A stretch of 64,000 nt of DNA from Streptomyces sp. CG 926 (GTDB lineage Bacteria; Actinomycetota; Actinomycetes; Streptomycetales; Streptomycetaceae). The translations under genes and the position numbers were made by a program. The stretch is from the NCBI RefSeq assembly GCF_003148825.1, contig NZ_QGGZ01000010.1:248001-312000 (forward strand). The letters run 5' to 3'. The notes under the pieces are model-generated. The model saw only the letters and a program-made list of their open reading frames with translations. It searched no databases and was not told the origin of the DNA. Each line of letters begins with the position of its first letter. The first letter of the stretch is position 1. Positions 39,021-47,901 of this stretch are shown piece after piece.

Positions 39021-39608
39021 TCACGCGCGGGGCTTCGCCCGGACGTGCATGCGCTCGCCCTGCCGCCCGAAGAGGCTGAGGATCTCCACCGGCCGCCCGT
39101 CGGCGCTGGTGAACCAGTGGGGCAGCCGGGTGTCGAACTCGGCGGCCTCGCCGGGGCCGAGGACCAGGTCGTGCTCGGCGAGGACGAGGCGCAGCCGGCC
39201 CTCCAGCACGTACAGCCATTCGTAGCCCTCGTGCGTCCGCGGTTCCGGCTCGCCACCGCGGTCGGGGATGAGCATCTTGTACGCCTGGAGGGGGCCCGGT
39301 CCGCGGGTCAGCGGCACGGCGGTACCGCCGTTCGGGAGGGTACGAGGGGTCAGCCGAACCCGGGGATCGCCCACTTCGGGAGCGCCCACCAGATCGTCCA
39401 GGGGCACTTGGTACGCGGCCGCGAGCGGCAGCAGGAGCTCCAGGCTGGGGCGGCGCTGCCCGGACTCCAGGCGGGACAGGGTGCTCTTCGAGATGCCGGT
39501 CGTCTCGGAGAGCGCGGCCAGGGTCAGTCCGCGTCGGGCGCGCAGCCCTCTGAGCCGGGGGGCGACCTCGTCGAGGACCGCCTGGTGGGGGGATGGCTTG
39601 TCGTCCAT
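39021..39608 (-). CDS. XRE family regulator with C-terminal cupin
   Basis: 195 residues from the ATG at 39608. The HTH_3 domain at about 15-70 has RGLTLAALSETTGISKSTLSRLESGQRRPSLELLLPLA; a cupin_2 barrel follows at about 110-185 (HEGYEWLYVLEGRLRLVLAEHDLVLGPGEAAEFDTRLPHWFTS). This architecture is typical of repressors sensing small metabolites through the cupin. It is divergent from an MFS exporter, with a 7-bp-arm palindrome between them, so it probably represses the exporter until its substrate appears. Confidence 0.92.
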   Translation of the reverse strand: MDDKPSPHQAVLDEVAPRLRGLRARRGLTLAALSETTGISKSTLSRLESGQRRPSLELLLPLAAAYQVPLDDLVGAPEVGDPRVRLTPRTLPNGGTAVPLTRGPGPLQAYKMLIPDRGGEPEPRTHEGYEWLYVLEGRLRLVLAEHDLVLGPGEAAEFDTRLPHWFTSADGRPVEILSLFGRQGERMHVRAKPRA

Positions 39609-39636
39609 ACGACCATTGCACCCGGCCGTCCCGGAA

Positions 39637-39656
39637 ACGGCAACAAGGTTTGCCGT
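39637..39656. promoter_or_regulatory. Palindrome between the XRE-cupin regulator and MFS exporter
   Basis: ACGGCAA-CAAGGT-TTGCCGT has perfect 7-bp arms with a 6-nt centre. It lies in the 77-bp divergent gap, 28 bp from the regulator start and 29 bp from the exporter start. Candidate operator for the XRE-cupin protein. Confidence 0.65.
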
Positions 39657-39685
39657 CGGCGAGCCGGCGACCGCACCCTGCCGGC

Positions 39686-41182
39686 ATGAGCCCACACAGT
39701 GATTCCGCGACCGGACACCGACAGCACCGCACCGGCGGCGAGGACGGGACGGCGTCCGCCGGCGCGCACCGGCCCGCGGTCCGGTGGGTGCTCGCCGGTC
39801 TGTCCCTCTCCGTCCTGCTCTCCGCGCTCGGTACCGGCATCGCCCCCGTCGGCCTGCCGACCCTCGCCAAGGTGTTCTCCGCCTCCTTCCAGGAGGTCCA
39901 GTGGGTCGTCCTCGCGTATCTCCTCGCCGTCACGAGCCTGGTCGTGGGTGTCGGCCGGCTCGGTGACCTCGTCGGCCGCCGAAGGCTGCTCCTGGCGGGG
40001 ATCTCCTTGTTCACCGCGGCCTCGGCGCTGTGCGCCGCCGCGCCCACGCTGTGGCTGCTGGTCGGCGCCCGGGCGGCCCAGGGGGTGGGCGCCGCCGTGA
40101 TGATGACCCTCACCATGGCGTTCGTCGGTGAGACGGTCCCCAAGGAGCGGACGGGCAGCGCCATGGGGCTGCTCGCCGCGATGTCCGCGGTGGGCACGGC
40201 TCTGGGTCCCTCGCTCGGCGGGGCCCTGCTCGCCGGGTTCGGCCACCAGGCCCTCTTCCTCGTCAACGTGCCGCTGGGGATCGCGGCGTTCCTTCTCTCC
40301 CACCGCCATCTGCCCGCCGACCGGCCCGCACGCGGGGCCGACGGGGCCCGCTTCGACCACCTGGGCGCGCTGTTGCTCGCCCTGACCTCGGCGGCGTACG
40401 CGCTGGCGATGACCCTCGGTGGCGGCCGTCTCGGGGCTCCGAGCACGGCGCTGCTCCTGGCCGCCGGCTGCGGGGTGGCCTTCTTCGTGCGCGTCGAATC
40501 GCGGGCCGCCTCACCCCTGGTCCGAGGGGCGCTCCTGCGCGATCCGGTGATCGGTCCGGGCCTCGCGTCGAGCGCCCTCGTGTCGACGGTGATGATGGCG
40601 ACGCTGGTGGTCGGGCCGTTCTACCTGTCCCGGACGCTCGGGCTCGGCGCGGCCCCGGTCGGACTCGTCCTGTCCGTCGGCCCGCTGGTCGCCGCCGTGA
40701 CCGGGGTGCCCGCCGGCCGTCTCGCGGACCGGTTCGGGGCGCGGCGCATGACCCTGCTCGGGCTGCTGTCGATGACGGCCGGTGCCCTCGTCCTGTCCCT
40801 GACGCCGGTGTCGCTCGGTGTCCTCGGGTACGTCGCCCCGCTCGCGGTCGTGACCGCCGGCTACGCGGTGTTCCAGACGGCCAACAACACCGCCGTCATG
40901 GCCGACGTCGGGCCGGACCGGCGGGGCGCCGTCTCCGGCATGCTCGGTCTGTCGCGCAACCTCGGCCTGGTCACCGGCGCGTCCGTGATGGGCGCCGTGT
41001 TCGCGCACGCCTCGGCGTCGGCCGACATCGCCTCGGCGTCCCCCGGGGCCGTGGCGACCGGGATGCGGTTCACCTTCCTGGTCGCCTCCGCCCTGACCCT
41101 CGTCGCCCTCGCCACCGTCGCCGCGGTGGGCCGTACCGAGGGCCGTACCGAGGGCCGTCCGACCGAGGATCAGGCCGCCTGA
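39686..41182 (+). CDS. MFS drug-resistance transporter (DHA2/14-TM-like)
   Basis: 498 residues; ATG at 39686. The first helix, VLAGLSLSVLLSALGTGIAPVGLPTLAK, is followed by the QWVVLAYLLAVTSLVVGVGRLGDLVGRRR motif A, typical of the EmrB/QacA family; motif C-like GTALGPSLGGALLAGFGHQALFLVNVPLGI follows. The C-terminus has two direct repeats of GRTEGR. It is divergent from, and probably repressed by, the XRE-cupin regulator. Proton-driven efflux of drugs or a host metabolite is expected. Confidence 0.92.
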   Translation: MSPHSDSATGHRQHRTGGEDGTASAGAHRPAVRWVLAGLSLSVLLSALGTGIAPVGLPTLAKVFSASFQEVQWVVLAYLLAVTSLVVGVGRLGDLVGRRRLLLAGISLFTAASALCAAAPTLWLLVGARAAQGVGAAVMMTLTMAFVGETVPKERTGSAMGLLAAMSAVGTALGPSLGGALLAGFGHQALFLVNVPLGIAAFLLSHRHLPADRPARGADGARFDHLGALLLALTSAAYALAMTLGGGRLGAPSTALLLAAGCGVAFFVRVESRAASPLVRGALLRDPVIGPGLASSALVSTVMMATLVVGPFYLSRTLGLGAAPVGLVLSVGPLVAAVTGVPAGRLADRFGARRMTLLGLLSMTAGALVLSLTPVSLGVLGYVAPLAVVTAGYAVFQTANNTAVMADVGPDRRGAVSGMLGLSRNLGLVTGASVMGAVFAHASASADIASASPGAVATGMRFTFLVASALTLVALATVAAVGRTEGRTEGRPTEDQAA

Positions 41183-41203
41183 CGTCGACCTCTCAACGGT
41201 CGA

Positions 41204-43126
41204 TCACATGGCGGGCAGGGGGCGGCACAGCAGGGCGGCCGGGGAGGGTCGGGTGGCGGCGCGGGTGGTGAAGGCGATGCCCGCCGCGTACTCGGTGGGC
41301 AGGCACTGGCCCTTGTAGTTCCCGTAGGCGAACTCCCCGCCGGGACTGCCCGCCGGGCGGTTGTCGCCGCGGTCGAACCACACCGTCCGGTCGCCTCCGG
41401 GCAGCGCTGTACGGGCCGGCGCGCACAGCGCCGCCGAGACCCGCTCGCCCCGCAGGCTGTAGCCGATCAGGAACTGGCCCGCCGGACACTGGAACTTGGT
41501 GTACCCGCCGGCCCAGTCACCGCCCGCCGGGACGTACGTCTCGTCGCGGACCACGGTGTGCCCGCCCGTCGGGGAGCGCAGGTCGGAGGTGGTGCACAGG
41601 CCGCGGCCGCCGGTGTGGGCGAGCCCGGCGAGGCGGGCGCCGTCGGGGCAGACCGCCTTGCGGGCCCCGCTGTCCCAGTCCCCGGCGGCCCGGGTGCGCA
41701 GCGAGGCGTTGTGGTCGCGGTGGTCCGTGGTCAGCTGGTACCAGGCGGTGGTGGCGGGGATCGGTCCGCTACGGCCGGGGGTGGTGACGAGCGGGGACCA
41801 GCGGGCGGTGCGCCAGTCGCCCTGGTCCAGGACGCCGGAGCGCCGGCCGGTCGCGTCGTAGCGCAGGAGCGCCCAGCTGTCGCCGCCCGGGGTGCCCTGG
41901 GCGGTGGTGCTCCAGCCGACGAGCGGCCAGTACGCGAAGTCGGCGTCGGAGCGCGTCAGGTACCCGGTGATGCGGTCGAACCAGGTGCGCGGGGCGGCGC
42001 CGTTCTCGTCGGCCCCGATACCGAACTCGCTGATCCAGACGGGGGCGGTGAAGTGCGTACCGGTCTCCGCGGAGACGAAGAAGGCCTGGTCGTAGAGGGT
42101 CTGTTCCAGTTCGGCGGCGGTCATGTCCTGGTAGCGGGCGTCGTGCGTCTCGCCCATGCCGGTCGCGCCGCTGTGCCGGGGGCCCGTGTACCCGTAGAAG
42201 TGGGCCGAGTAGACCAGCTTGTTCGAGGTGACCAGGGTGTGGGAGAGGGTGCGTACGGGGGTCAGGGTGGGCCGGCCGTGCGGGAAGCCGTCCACGGGGA
42301 GCCCGAACCAGTTGATGCCCTCGACGACGATCAGCAGCTGTGGGTTGGCCTCGGTGAGGATGCGGTCGGCGGCCTCCTGGGCGGCGGCGTGCCAGTCGTG
42401 GTTGTCGCCGAGGCCCCAGTTGGGGTCGTCCCAGACGTCGCGGCGGACCTCGTTGTAGAGGTCGGCGCCGACCACCCGCGGGTTGTCGCGGTAGCGGCGG
42501 GCGAGGAAGACCCAGTCGTCGGCCCATTGGGCCGTGGAGCGGCCGCTGTTCCAGCGTTCGTTGCCGTCCAGGCCGCAGCACCAACGGGTGGTGACGGTGT
42601 GGTTGTTCAGGATGACGGCGAAGCCGGCGTCGGTGAGAGCGGCGACCACGGCGTCGTAGACCTGGAGGGGCGTGCGGCCGCGCAGGGCCGGATTGGCGGC
42701 GACGGCGGAGTCCGGGACGGGGGTGGTGGCGCGCAGCATCTCGTTGGAGAAGGGCAGCCGGATGCTGTTGAGCCCCAGGGACCGGAAGTCGGCGAGCAGG
42801 GTGGGCAGGGGCGTCCGGTCCAGGCCGATCGGGATGCCGTGGGCGTTCTGCCCGCTGTGGTGCGTGGCGGGATCCTCGCGGTCGCCCGAGCCGTTCCAGG
42901 AGCCCTGGGCGCCGTCCCAGTTCCCGGAGCGCAGACGGAAGCGGTTGCCCTGCGCGTCGACGATGTACCGGCCTCGGGTGGACAGCGGAGGCGTCCAGGC
43001 CTCCGCGGCGCCCGGGGCTGCCGGGCTCGGCGGGGCGGCGGCGCGGGCGATCTGCGCGGAGGGCGCCGCCAGGGCGCCGGCCACCAGCAGGAGCGCGCAC
43101 AGGACCGCGCGTAAGAGGCTCTTCAT
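41204..43126 (-). CDS. Secreted GH5-family glycosidase with Cys-rich C-terminal module
   Basis: 640 residues; AGGAG before the ATG. The signal peptide is MKSLLRAVLCALLLVAGALAAPS. The TIM-barrel catalytic domain (about 50-420) has the substrate-loop pattern LGLNSIRLPFSNEM, FAVILNNHTV, the acid/base Glu226 in LYNEVR and the nucleophile Glu367 in WISEFGIG. These fit glycoside hydrolase family 5 (endoglucanase, glucocerebrosidase or related). The C-terminal ~190 residues form a repeated Cys/Gly module (CPDGARLAGLAHTGGRGLC, CPAGQFLIGYSLRGERVSAALC, CLPTEYAAGIAF...LLC), probably disulphide-linked and possibly carbohydrate- or wall-binding. Substrate not certain: cellulose, beta-glucan or glycosphingolipid. 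Confidence 0.88.
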   Translation of the reverse strand: MKSLLRAVLCALLLVAGALAAPSAQIARAAAPPSPAAPGAAEAWTPPLSTRGRYIVDAQGNRFRLRSGNWDGAQGSWNGSGDREDPATHHSGQNAHGIPIGLDRTPLPTLLADFRSLGLNSIRLPFSNEMLRATTPVPDSAVAANPALRGRTPLQVYDAVVAALTDAGFAVILNNHTVTTRWCCGLDGNERWNSGRSTAQWADDWVFLARRYRDNPRVVGADLYNEVRRDVWDDPNWGLGDNHDWHAAAQEAADRILTEANPQLLIVVEGINWFGLPVDGFPHGRPTLTPVRTLSHTLVTSNKLVYSAHFYGYTGPRHSGATGMGETHDARYQDMTAAELEQTLYDQAFFVSAETGTHFTAPVWISEFGIGADENGAAPRTWFDRITGYLTRSDADFAYWPLVGWSTTAQGTPGGDSWALLRYDATGRRSGVLDQGDWRTARWSPLVTTPGRSGPIPATTAWYQLTTDHRDHNASLRTRAAGDWDSGARKAVCPDGARLAGLAHTGGRGLCTTSDLRSPTGGHTVVRDETYVPAGGDWAGGYTKFQCPAGQFLIGYSLRGERVSAALCAPARTALPGGDRTVWFDRGDNRPAGSPGGEFAYGNYKGQCLPTEYAAGIAFTTRAATRPSPAALLCRPLPAM

Positions 43127-43367
43127 CTCGCTCCTGCCGGAATGGGCCGTCCCGGCGGGCGGCTGCCGCGGGCAGGTTACCGGCGGGTCGCTTGCGGGGG
43201 AAGTCGAACGCGGGGACGGTTTCGGCCATGGTCGTCACCCGCCGGATTTCGGCCGGTCGAGGCCCGATCACGCACCGTCACCCTGGAGAAACGGTCCCGC
43301 GCGGGGCCGCGCCCCTCTACCGTGCCCTGAGGCGAGGCGAACGGCACGGCACCGGAGGGCGGGGCGG

Positions 43368-43682
43368 ATGGACGACGACGAAGACATGCGGCTGGCGGGT
43401 ATGACACCGGAGATCTCCCGCCGCACCCTCACCCTGTTGCGCGGGCTGGCGGGCCTCGAACCGCCCGAGCAGGTCCCCGAGGAGGCGATGGTCGTCGCCG
43501 ACGCGGTGCTGGCCGAACACGGCACCGACGGGCTCAGGGTGCTGGTGATGACACTGGCGGCCTGGGCGACGGCCCAGATCGAGAACGTCGCCGAGCTGAG
43601 CGGACGCAGCCACGAGGCCGTCCTCGACGCGATGGAGCTGGCCTGCCTGGAGGCGAATGCCGAGGACGCCCCTGAGGCCTGA
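43368..43682 (+). CDS. Small acidic hypothetical protein
   Basis: 104 residues; a G-rich sequence (GGAGGGCGGGGCGG) precedes the ATG. Acidic and helical: MDDDEDMRLAGMTPEISRRTLTLLRGL, then HGTDGLRVLVMTLAAWATAQIENVAELSGRSHEAVLDAME. No signal peptide, membrane segment or recognised domain. It lies upstream of the cNMP-binding protein gene on the same strand, with 164 bp between. Codon use is normal for the window. Function unknown. Confidence 0.6.
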   Translation: MDDDEDMRLAGMTPEISRRTLTLLRGLAGLEPPEQVPEEAMVVADAVLAEHGTDGLRVLVMTLAAWATAQIENVAELSGRSHEAVLDAMELACLEANAEDAPEA

Positions 43683-43729
43683 TCCGAAGGACAGGATCTG
43701 GAGGAAACCCAGGCGCACAAGGCCTCAGG
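43671..43729. repeat. Long-range inverted repeat at the 3' end of the small acidic gene
   Basis: CCTGAGGCCT (43671-43680, spanning the last codons) is the reverse complement of AGGCCTCAGG (43720-43729), with 39 nt between. It could form a loose hairpin that ends the upstream transcript. Weakly supported. Confidence 0.35.
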
Positions 43730-43846
43730 AGCCCCGTTCCCGCTCCGGGCACGGAAGAAACCGGGTCCCGTCCGGCCGCGATTCGGCGGCTGTCGGCGAC
43801 ACTGGGAGAGCAGGAGCGTCGTGGGGGGTCGTGATCGGAGGCCGTC

Positions 43847-44308
43847 GTGAGCACACCTTCCCCCATCCGGATCGCCGCCGTCCTGTCCACCGAGCACCGT
43901 GGACGGCTGATGTCCCAGGCCCGTGAGGTCAATTTCCCGGAGAGCGCGCGCATCTTCGACGAGGGCACCCGGGCGGATTCCTTCTGGATCGTGCGTTCCG
44001 GCACCGTGACCCTGGAGATCCCCGTCGCCGGCCGCCGGCCCGCGCCCGTGGAGAGCCTCGGCCCCGGCGAGCTGGTGGGCTGGTCCTGGCTGTTCCCGCC
44101 GTACGTGTGGCAGCTGGGCGCGGAGGCGATGACTCCGGTCCGGGCGTACGAGTTCGACGCGGCGACCGTCCGGATGCTGATGGACGCCGATCCCACCTTC
44201 GGTTCCGCGATCGGGCACTGGGTCGGGCGCGTCCTCGCGATGCGCCTGCAGCAGACGCGCACCCGCCTGCTGGAGCTGTACGCGCCCCGCCTCACCAGCA
44301 CCGCCTAG
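43847..44308 (+). CDS. Stand-alone cyclic-nucleotide-binding-domain protein
   Basis: 153 residues from the GTG at 43847 with GGAGG 6 nt upstream. Residues ~15-125 match the cNMP-binding beta-roll (RIFDEGTRADSFWIVRSGTVTLEI, GPGELVGWSWLFPPYVW, then helices with MLMDADPTFGSAIGHWVGRVLAMRLQQTRTRLLELY). The phosphate-binding cassette Arg-Ala pattern of true cAMP binders (GE...RxA) is replaced by GELVGWSW, so nucleotide binding is doubtful. No DNA-binding HTH follows, unlike CRP. Probably a small signalling or scaffold protein. It is convergent with the ABC permease gene. Confidence 0.75.
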   Translation: MSTPSPIRIAAVLSTEHRGRLMSQAREVNFPESARIFDEGTRADSFWIVRSGTVTLEIPVAGRRPAPVESLGPGELVGWSWLFPPYVWQLGAEAMTPVRAYEFDAATVRMLMDADPTFGSAIGHWVGRVLAMRLQQTRTRLLELYAPRLTSTA

Positions 44309-44344
44309 GGGGTGCCCTGATCCACCGGACACCCCCTGGAGCCA

Positions 44345-46843
44345 TCAGTCGCGCTCTCCCGCCCTCTCGACCGCCCCGCGCCGCAGGCACAGCGCGGCCG
44401 GGACGACCGCGGCGGCCACCGCCACGGCCGCGCACGCGCCGAACGTCGCCGCTAGGGCGTCCCACGGGACCACCAGGCCGCTGCGGACGTGCAGGAGGCC
44501 CAGCGCCGCCCGGACCCCGGCCAGGTTCAGGGCGGCGACCAGGGTGCCGGCGCTCGCGCCGACGAGGACGACCAGCAGGGACTCCCCCGCCACCAGGCGC
44601 AGGACCTGCCCCCGGGTGGCGCCGGCCAGACGCAGCACCGCGAGGTCGCGGGCCCGGTCGGAGGTGGCCATGACCAGGGTGCCGGCGAGCGCGATGCCCG
44701 TGTAGAGCAGGGCGATCCCGAGGACCAGCAGGAGGCCCGTCCGGGTGGTACGTCGGGTCCCGGGCCGGTTCTCGGCCATCCACCGGTCGGCGGTGAGCAC
44801 GCGGCCGCCTGCGGGCCGGGCGGCCTCAGCCAGCGCGGCGCCGACCGCCCGGCCGTCGGCGCCGGGGGCGAGGCGTACGTCGATCCGGTCCACCGTCGCG
44901 CCGGGGGCGTTCGCGGGGGTGACGTAGGCGCCGTTGCCACCGGTGCCGATGCTCATCACGGCGGCGATCCGCAGGGCCTTGCGGGTGCCGTCGCCGAGCC
45001 ACACCTCGACGGTGGATCCCACGGTGTGCCGCTCCCATTCCTCGGTGACGATGACGGAGTCGTCGTCGAGATCGGTGACCGAGCCCGCCGTGAGGGGCAG
45101 TCGGGCGGTCCGGGCCAGCGCGGCGGGGTCCACGGCGCGGGCGTCGGAGCGGATCAGCGCCGTTCCCTCCTCCTGTACATGGACGGCGGTCGCGGCCGTC
45201 GCGGAGATCTCCGTCCCGGGTACGGCCCGGATCCGCTCGATCGTGGCCGGATCGAACCCGCCGGGGCCGGCCGTGATCACGTGGTCGGCCGTGGTCCGCT
45301 GCCGGATCTCGGCGGCCTTGGCCTCGTTCAGCGTGGCGGTGGTGCCCAGCAGGGATCCGGCGAGCGCCACGGTGACCAGGACGGGCGCGGCGACGGCCCC
45401 GGTACGGCGGACGCCGGCGGCCGCGTTCTCCCGGATCAGCATCCCGCTGGCGCCGGGCAGCCGGGCGGGGAGCCAGGCGATCAGCCGGACCAGCGGCCGC
45501 ACGAGCAGCGGCGACAGCAGTGCGAAGGCGACGATGAAGAGCATCGGGCGGCTGATGTACGTCTTGCGGTGGAGCAGGTCGGACGGGTCGGTGAGCAGGG
45601 CGTGGGCGAGGGTGACGAGGCCGGCCAGTAGCAGTGCGGCGCCCAGGAGCAGGCGCCCCGGGGTCATGCTCCGCGTCTCGAACGCGGCTTCGCGCAGCGC
45701 CTCGGTGGGGGCGACCCGGCCCGCCCGCCAGGAGGCGGCGACGACTCCGGCGAGGGCGACGAGCAGACCGGCCCAGAAGGCGGCGTGGTAGGGCCAGGTG
45801 GCGTCGCCGAGGGTGAACCAGCGGGGGGCGAGGTCCTCGTCCACCAGGTACGAGACGAACACGGGCGCCCCGTACGCCCCGAGCAGGCAGCCCGTGGCGG
45901 AGGCGGCCACGCCGAGCAGCAAGGCCTCGGCGACCACCGTGCGGCGGATCTGCCCCGGGGTGGCGCCGGCCGTGCGCAGCAGGGCGAACTCCTTGCGGCG
46001 TCGGGCGACCGCGAAGGCGAAGGTGGAGGCGACGACGAACACCGAGACGAAGCCGGTGACGCCACCCGCGGTGCCGAGCAGGGCGTTCACGGCGAGCAGG
46101 GCTTCGCGCTCGCGCTCGGGGTCGGGGTCGGCGTGCCGGCGGTCCCGGCCCGTCAGGACCCGTACCTCCGACTCCTGGCCCGGGAGCGCCCGTACGGCGT
46201 CCGGCGCGGTGTCCCGCATGGCGTCCCGCACTGCATCCCGCACGGCGGTCGGGTCGGCGACGACGACGAGCTGGTCGATGGCGGGCGAGAGCCGGGCGGC
46301 CCGGGCATCGGTCCAGAAGACGGCGTCCTCGAAGCCGCGGTCGGCGACCGTGCCGACCACGGTGACGGGTCCGTGGTCGGTGCCGATCCGGGCGCCGGTC
46401 CGAGCCCAACCGGTGGTGACGACCTCGTCGTCGGAGCGCGGGACGCGGCCCGTGTCGAGGGTGTACGGGGCGAAGGCGGCGACCGACCAGGGGTGGCCGA
46501 CCAGGTCCTTCGGCCCGCCCTCGGCGCGGACGGGGAAGGACCGGTCCTCGGTGGTCGGGCCGAGGGACGCGAGCCGCCGGGCGAGTTCGGGGGTGACGGG
46601 TCCGGGATGGGCGAGCTTGCCGGTGCGCTCCCCGCCCGGGACGGGGACGCGCAGCACGTCGTCGCCCTTGACGACGACAGGGGCCTGGGGGAATCGCTCC
46701 GGGAGGCGCTGCGGGGCGTCCAGGGTGGCGGCGAGGCCGAGTCCCATGGTGGTGATCAGGCCGACGCCGAGGGCCAGGGCGACGAAGCTTCCGACGAAGG
46801 TGACCCAGCGGGCGCGGGCGGTGCGCAGGGCGATGGTCAGCAC
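44345..46843 (-). CDS. FtsX-type ABC transporter permease
   Basis: 832 residues from the GTG at 46843, which overlaps the ATPase gene stop by 7 nt. Architecture: N-terminal TM helix (WVTFVGSFVALALGVGLITTMGLG), a large extracytoplasmic loop, a cluster of three FtsX helices with FALLRTAGATPGQIRRTVVAE, then a second copy of this arrangement ending in DLAVLRLAGATRGQVLRLVAGESLLVV and terminal helices. This duplicated FtsX layout is typical of actinobacterial MacB/LolCDE-like exporters for peptides, drugs or lipoproteins. It operates with the ATP-binding protein encoded just upstream on the same strand. Confidence 0.92.
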   Translation of the reverse strand: MLTIALRTARARWVTFVGSFVALALGVGLITTMGLGLAATLDAPQRLPERFPQAPVVVKGDDVLRVPVPGGERTGKLAHPGPVTPELARRLASLGPTTEDRSFPVRAEGGPKDLVGHPWSVAAFAPYTLDTGRVPRSDDEVVTTGWARTGARIGTDHGPVTVVGTVADRGFEDAVFWTDARAARLSPAIDQLVVVADPTAVRDAVRDAMRDTAPDAVRALPGQESEVRVLTGRDRRHADPDPEREREALLAVNALLGTAGGVTGFVSVFVVASTFAFAVARRRKEFALLRTAGATPGQIRRTVVAEALLLGVAASATGCLLGAYGAPVFVSYLVDEDLAPRWFTLGDATWPYHAAFWAGLLVALAGVVAASWRAGRVAPTEALREAAFETRSMTPGRLLLGAALLLAGLVTLAHALLTDPSDLLHRKTYISRPMLFIVAFALLSPLLVRPLVRLIAWLPARLPGASGMLIRENAAAGVRRTGAVAAPVLVTVALAGSLLGTTATLNEAKAAEIRQRTTADHVITAGPGGFDPATIERIRAVPGTEISATAATAVHVQEEGTALIRSDARAVDPAALARTARLPLTAGSVTDLDDDSVIVTEEWERHTVGSTVEVWLGDGTRKALRIAAVMSIGTGGNGAYVTPANAPGATVDRIDVRLAPGADGRAVGAALAEAARPAGGRVLTADRWMAENRPGTRRTTRTGLLLVLGIALLYTGIALAGTLVMATSDRARDLAVLRLAGATRGQVLRLVAGESLLVVLVGASAGTLVAALNLAGVRAALGLLHVRSGLVVPWDALAATFGACAAVAVAAAVVPAALCLRRGAVERAGERD

Positions 46844-47574
46844 GGCGCCGCCTCCAGCGCGGTCATGCGGGCGGCGATGTCCTGGGCGGGCGCGCCCAGC
46901 AGTTCGCCGTTCGGCCGGCCGTCGGCGAGGAAGACCACGCGGTCCGCGTAGGAGGCGGCCACGGGATCGTGGGTGACCATGACGACGGTCTGCTGTTCGG
47001 TGTCGACCATGGACCGGAGCAGGGTGAGCACCTCGCGGCCGGTCCGTGAGTCCAGGGCGCCGGTGGGTTCGTCGCCGAAGAGCACCTCGGGGCGGGTGAT
47101 CAGGGCGCGGGCCAGGGCCACGCGCTGCTGCTGCCCGCCGGACAGCTGCGCGGGCCGGTGCCGGGCCCGGTCGCCGAGGCCCACCCGGGCGAGGGCCTCG
47201 CGCACCTCCGTCTCGGCGGGGCGGCGACCGGCCAACCGGAGCGGCAGGGCGACGTTCTGTTCGGCCGTCAGGGCGGGCAGCAGGTTGAAGGCCTGGAAGA
47301 CGAAGCCGATGCGGTCGCGGCGCAGCAGGGTCAGCCCGCGCTCGCCGAGGCCGCCGAGTTCGATTCCGCCCACGCGCACACTGCCGGAGGTGGGCCGGTC
47401 CAGTCCGGCCGCGCACTGCAGCAGGGTGGACTTGCCGGAGCCGGAAGGGCCCATGACCGCGGTGAAAGTGCCCCGGGGGAGGTCGAGACAGACCCGGTCG
47501 AGGGCGGTGACGGCCCGGTCGCCGGTGCCGAAGACCCGGGTGACGTCCTTGAGTTGGATCGCGTCGTTCTCCAT
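46837..47574 (-). CDS. ABC transporter ATP-binding protein (MacB/LolD-like)
   Basis: 245 residues from the ATG at 47574 (GGGGG upstream). Complete motifs: Walker A GPSGSGKST (about 42-50), Q-loop FVFQAFN, signature LSGGQQQR, Walker B VLFGDEPTGALD, H-loop VTHD. LolD/MacB-type ATPases drive the FtsX permease encoded immediately downstream, with overlapping genes. The upstream region has several dyads (47614-47661), which probably hold its promoter and regulatory site. No linked two-component system or TetR gene is visible. Confidence 0.95.
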   Translation of the reverse strand: MENDAIQLKDVTRVFGTGDRAVTALDRVCLDLPRGTFTAVMGPSGSGKSTLLQCAAGLDRPTSGSVRVGGIELGGLGERGLTLLRRDRIGFVFQAFNLLPALTAEQNVALPLRLAGRRPAETEVREALARVGLGDRARHRPAQLSGGQQQRVALARALITRPEVLFGDEPTGALDSRTGREVLTLLRSMVDTEQQTVVMVTHDPVAASYADRVVFLADGRPNGELLGAPAQDIAARMTALEAAPC

Positions 47575-47901
47575 GCCCCCAGCCAACCCTCGCAGGCGGC
47601 GCGGCACAGCAGGCCCAGGCTGTGTCCTGGGGGTGGGGCCGGCCCTACCCCCACAGGGGGTCCGGACCCCGTCCCGGCAGATCACAGCCGTGGTGCGGCA
47701 CGTTTCGGGGACGTGTCCCGGTCGGTGTTCGGCCGATTCGGCGGCTCGCTCCCACACAGGTCAGCCCACTCGCATGGCTGCGGTCTGCAGTCATTCGTAC
47801 ACGATCGGTGACGAAAAATGGCGGTGCGAACGGGCGTTCACGGTTCGGTTCGGCAAGACTGCGTCCGCTATCCGAAACACCAACCCAAGGGAGTGTTCGA
47901 A
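47575..47901. other. Intergenic region between the divergent ABC operon and the SSI gene
   Basis: These 327 bp hold no supported gene. The part near the ABC start contains three consecutive dyads. The part near the inhibitor gene contains short CGGTTCGGTTCGG repeats and a TATCCG that could be its -10 element. Confidence 0.55.
47614..47661. promoter_or_regulatory. Three consecutive dyads upstream of the ABC operon
   Basis: CCCAGG-N6-CCTGGG (47614-47631), a 20-bp near-palindrome GGGTGGGGCC/GGCCCTACCC with one mismatch (47631-47650), and ACCCCC-ACA-GGGGGT (47647-47661). They begin 40 bp upstream of the ATP-binding gene start. Likely a multi-site operator or strong leader structure. Confidence 0.5.

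Noticed and set aside
46844..47416. Upstream extension of the permease frame to over 1000 residues
   Set aside because: The extension is the shadow of the ATP-binding gene; the GTG at 46843 gives the usual FtsX start.
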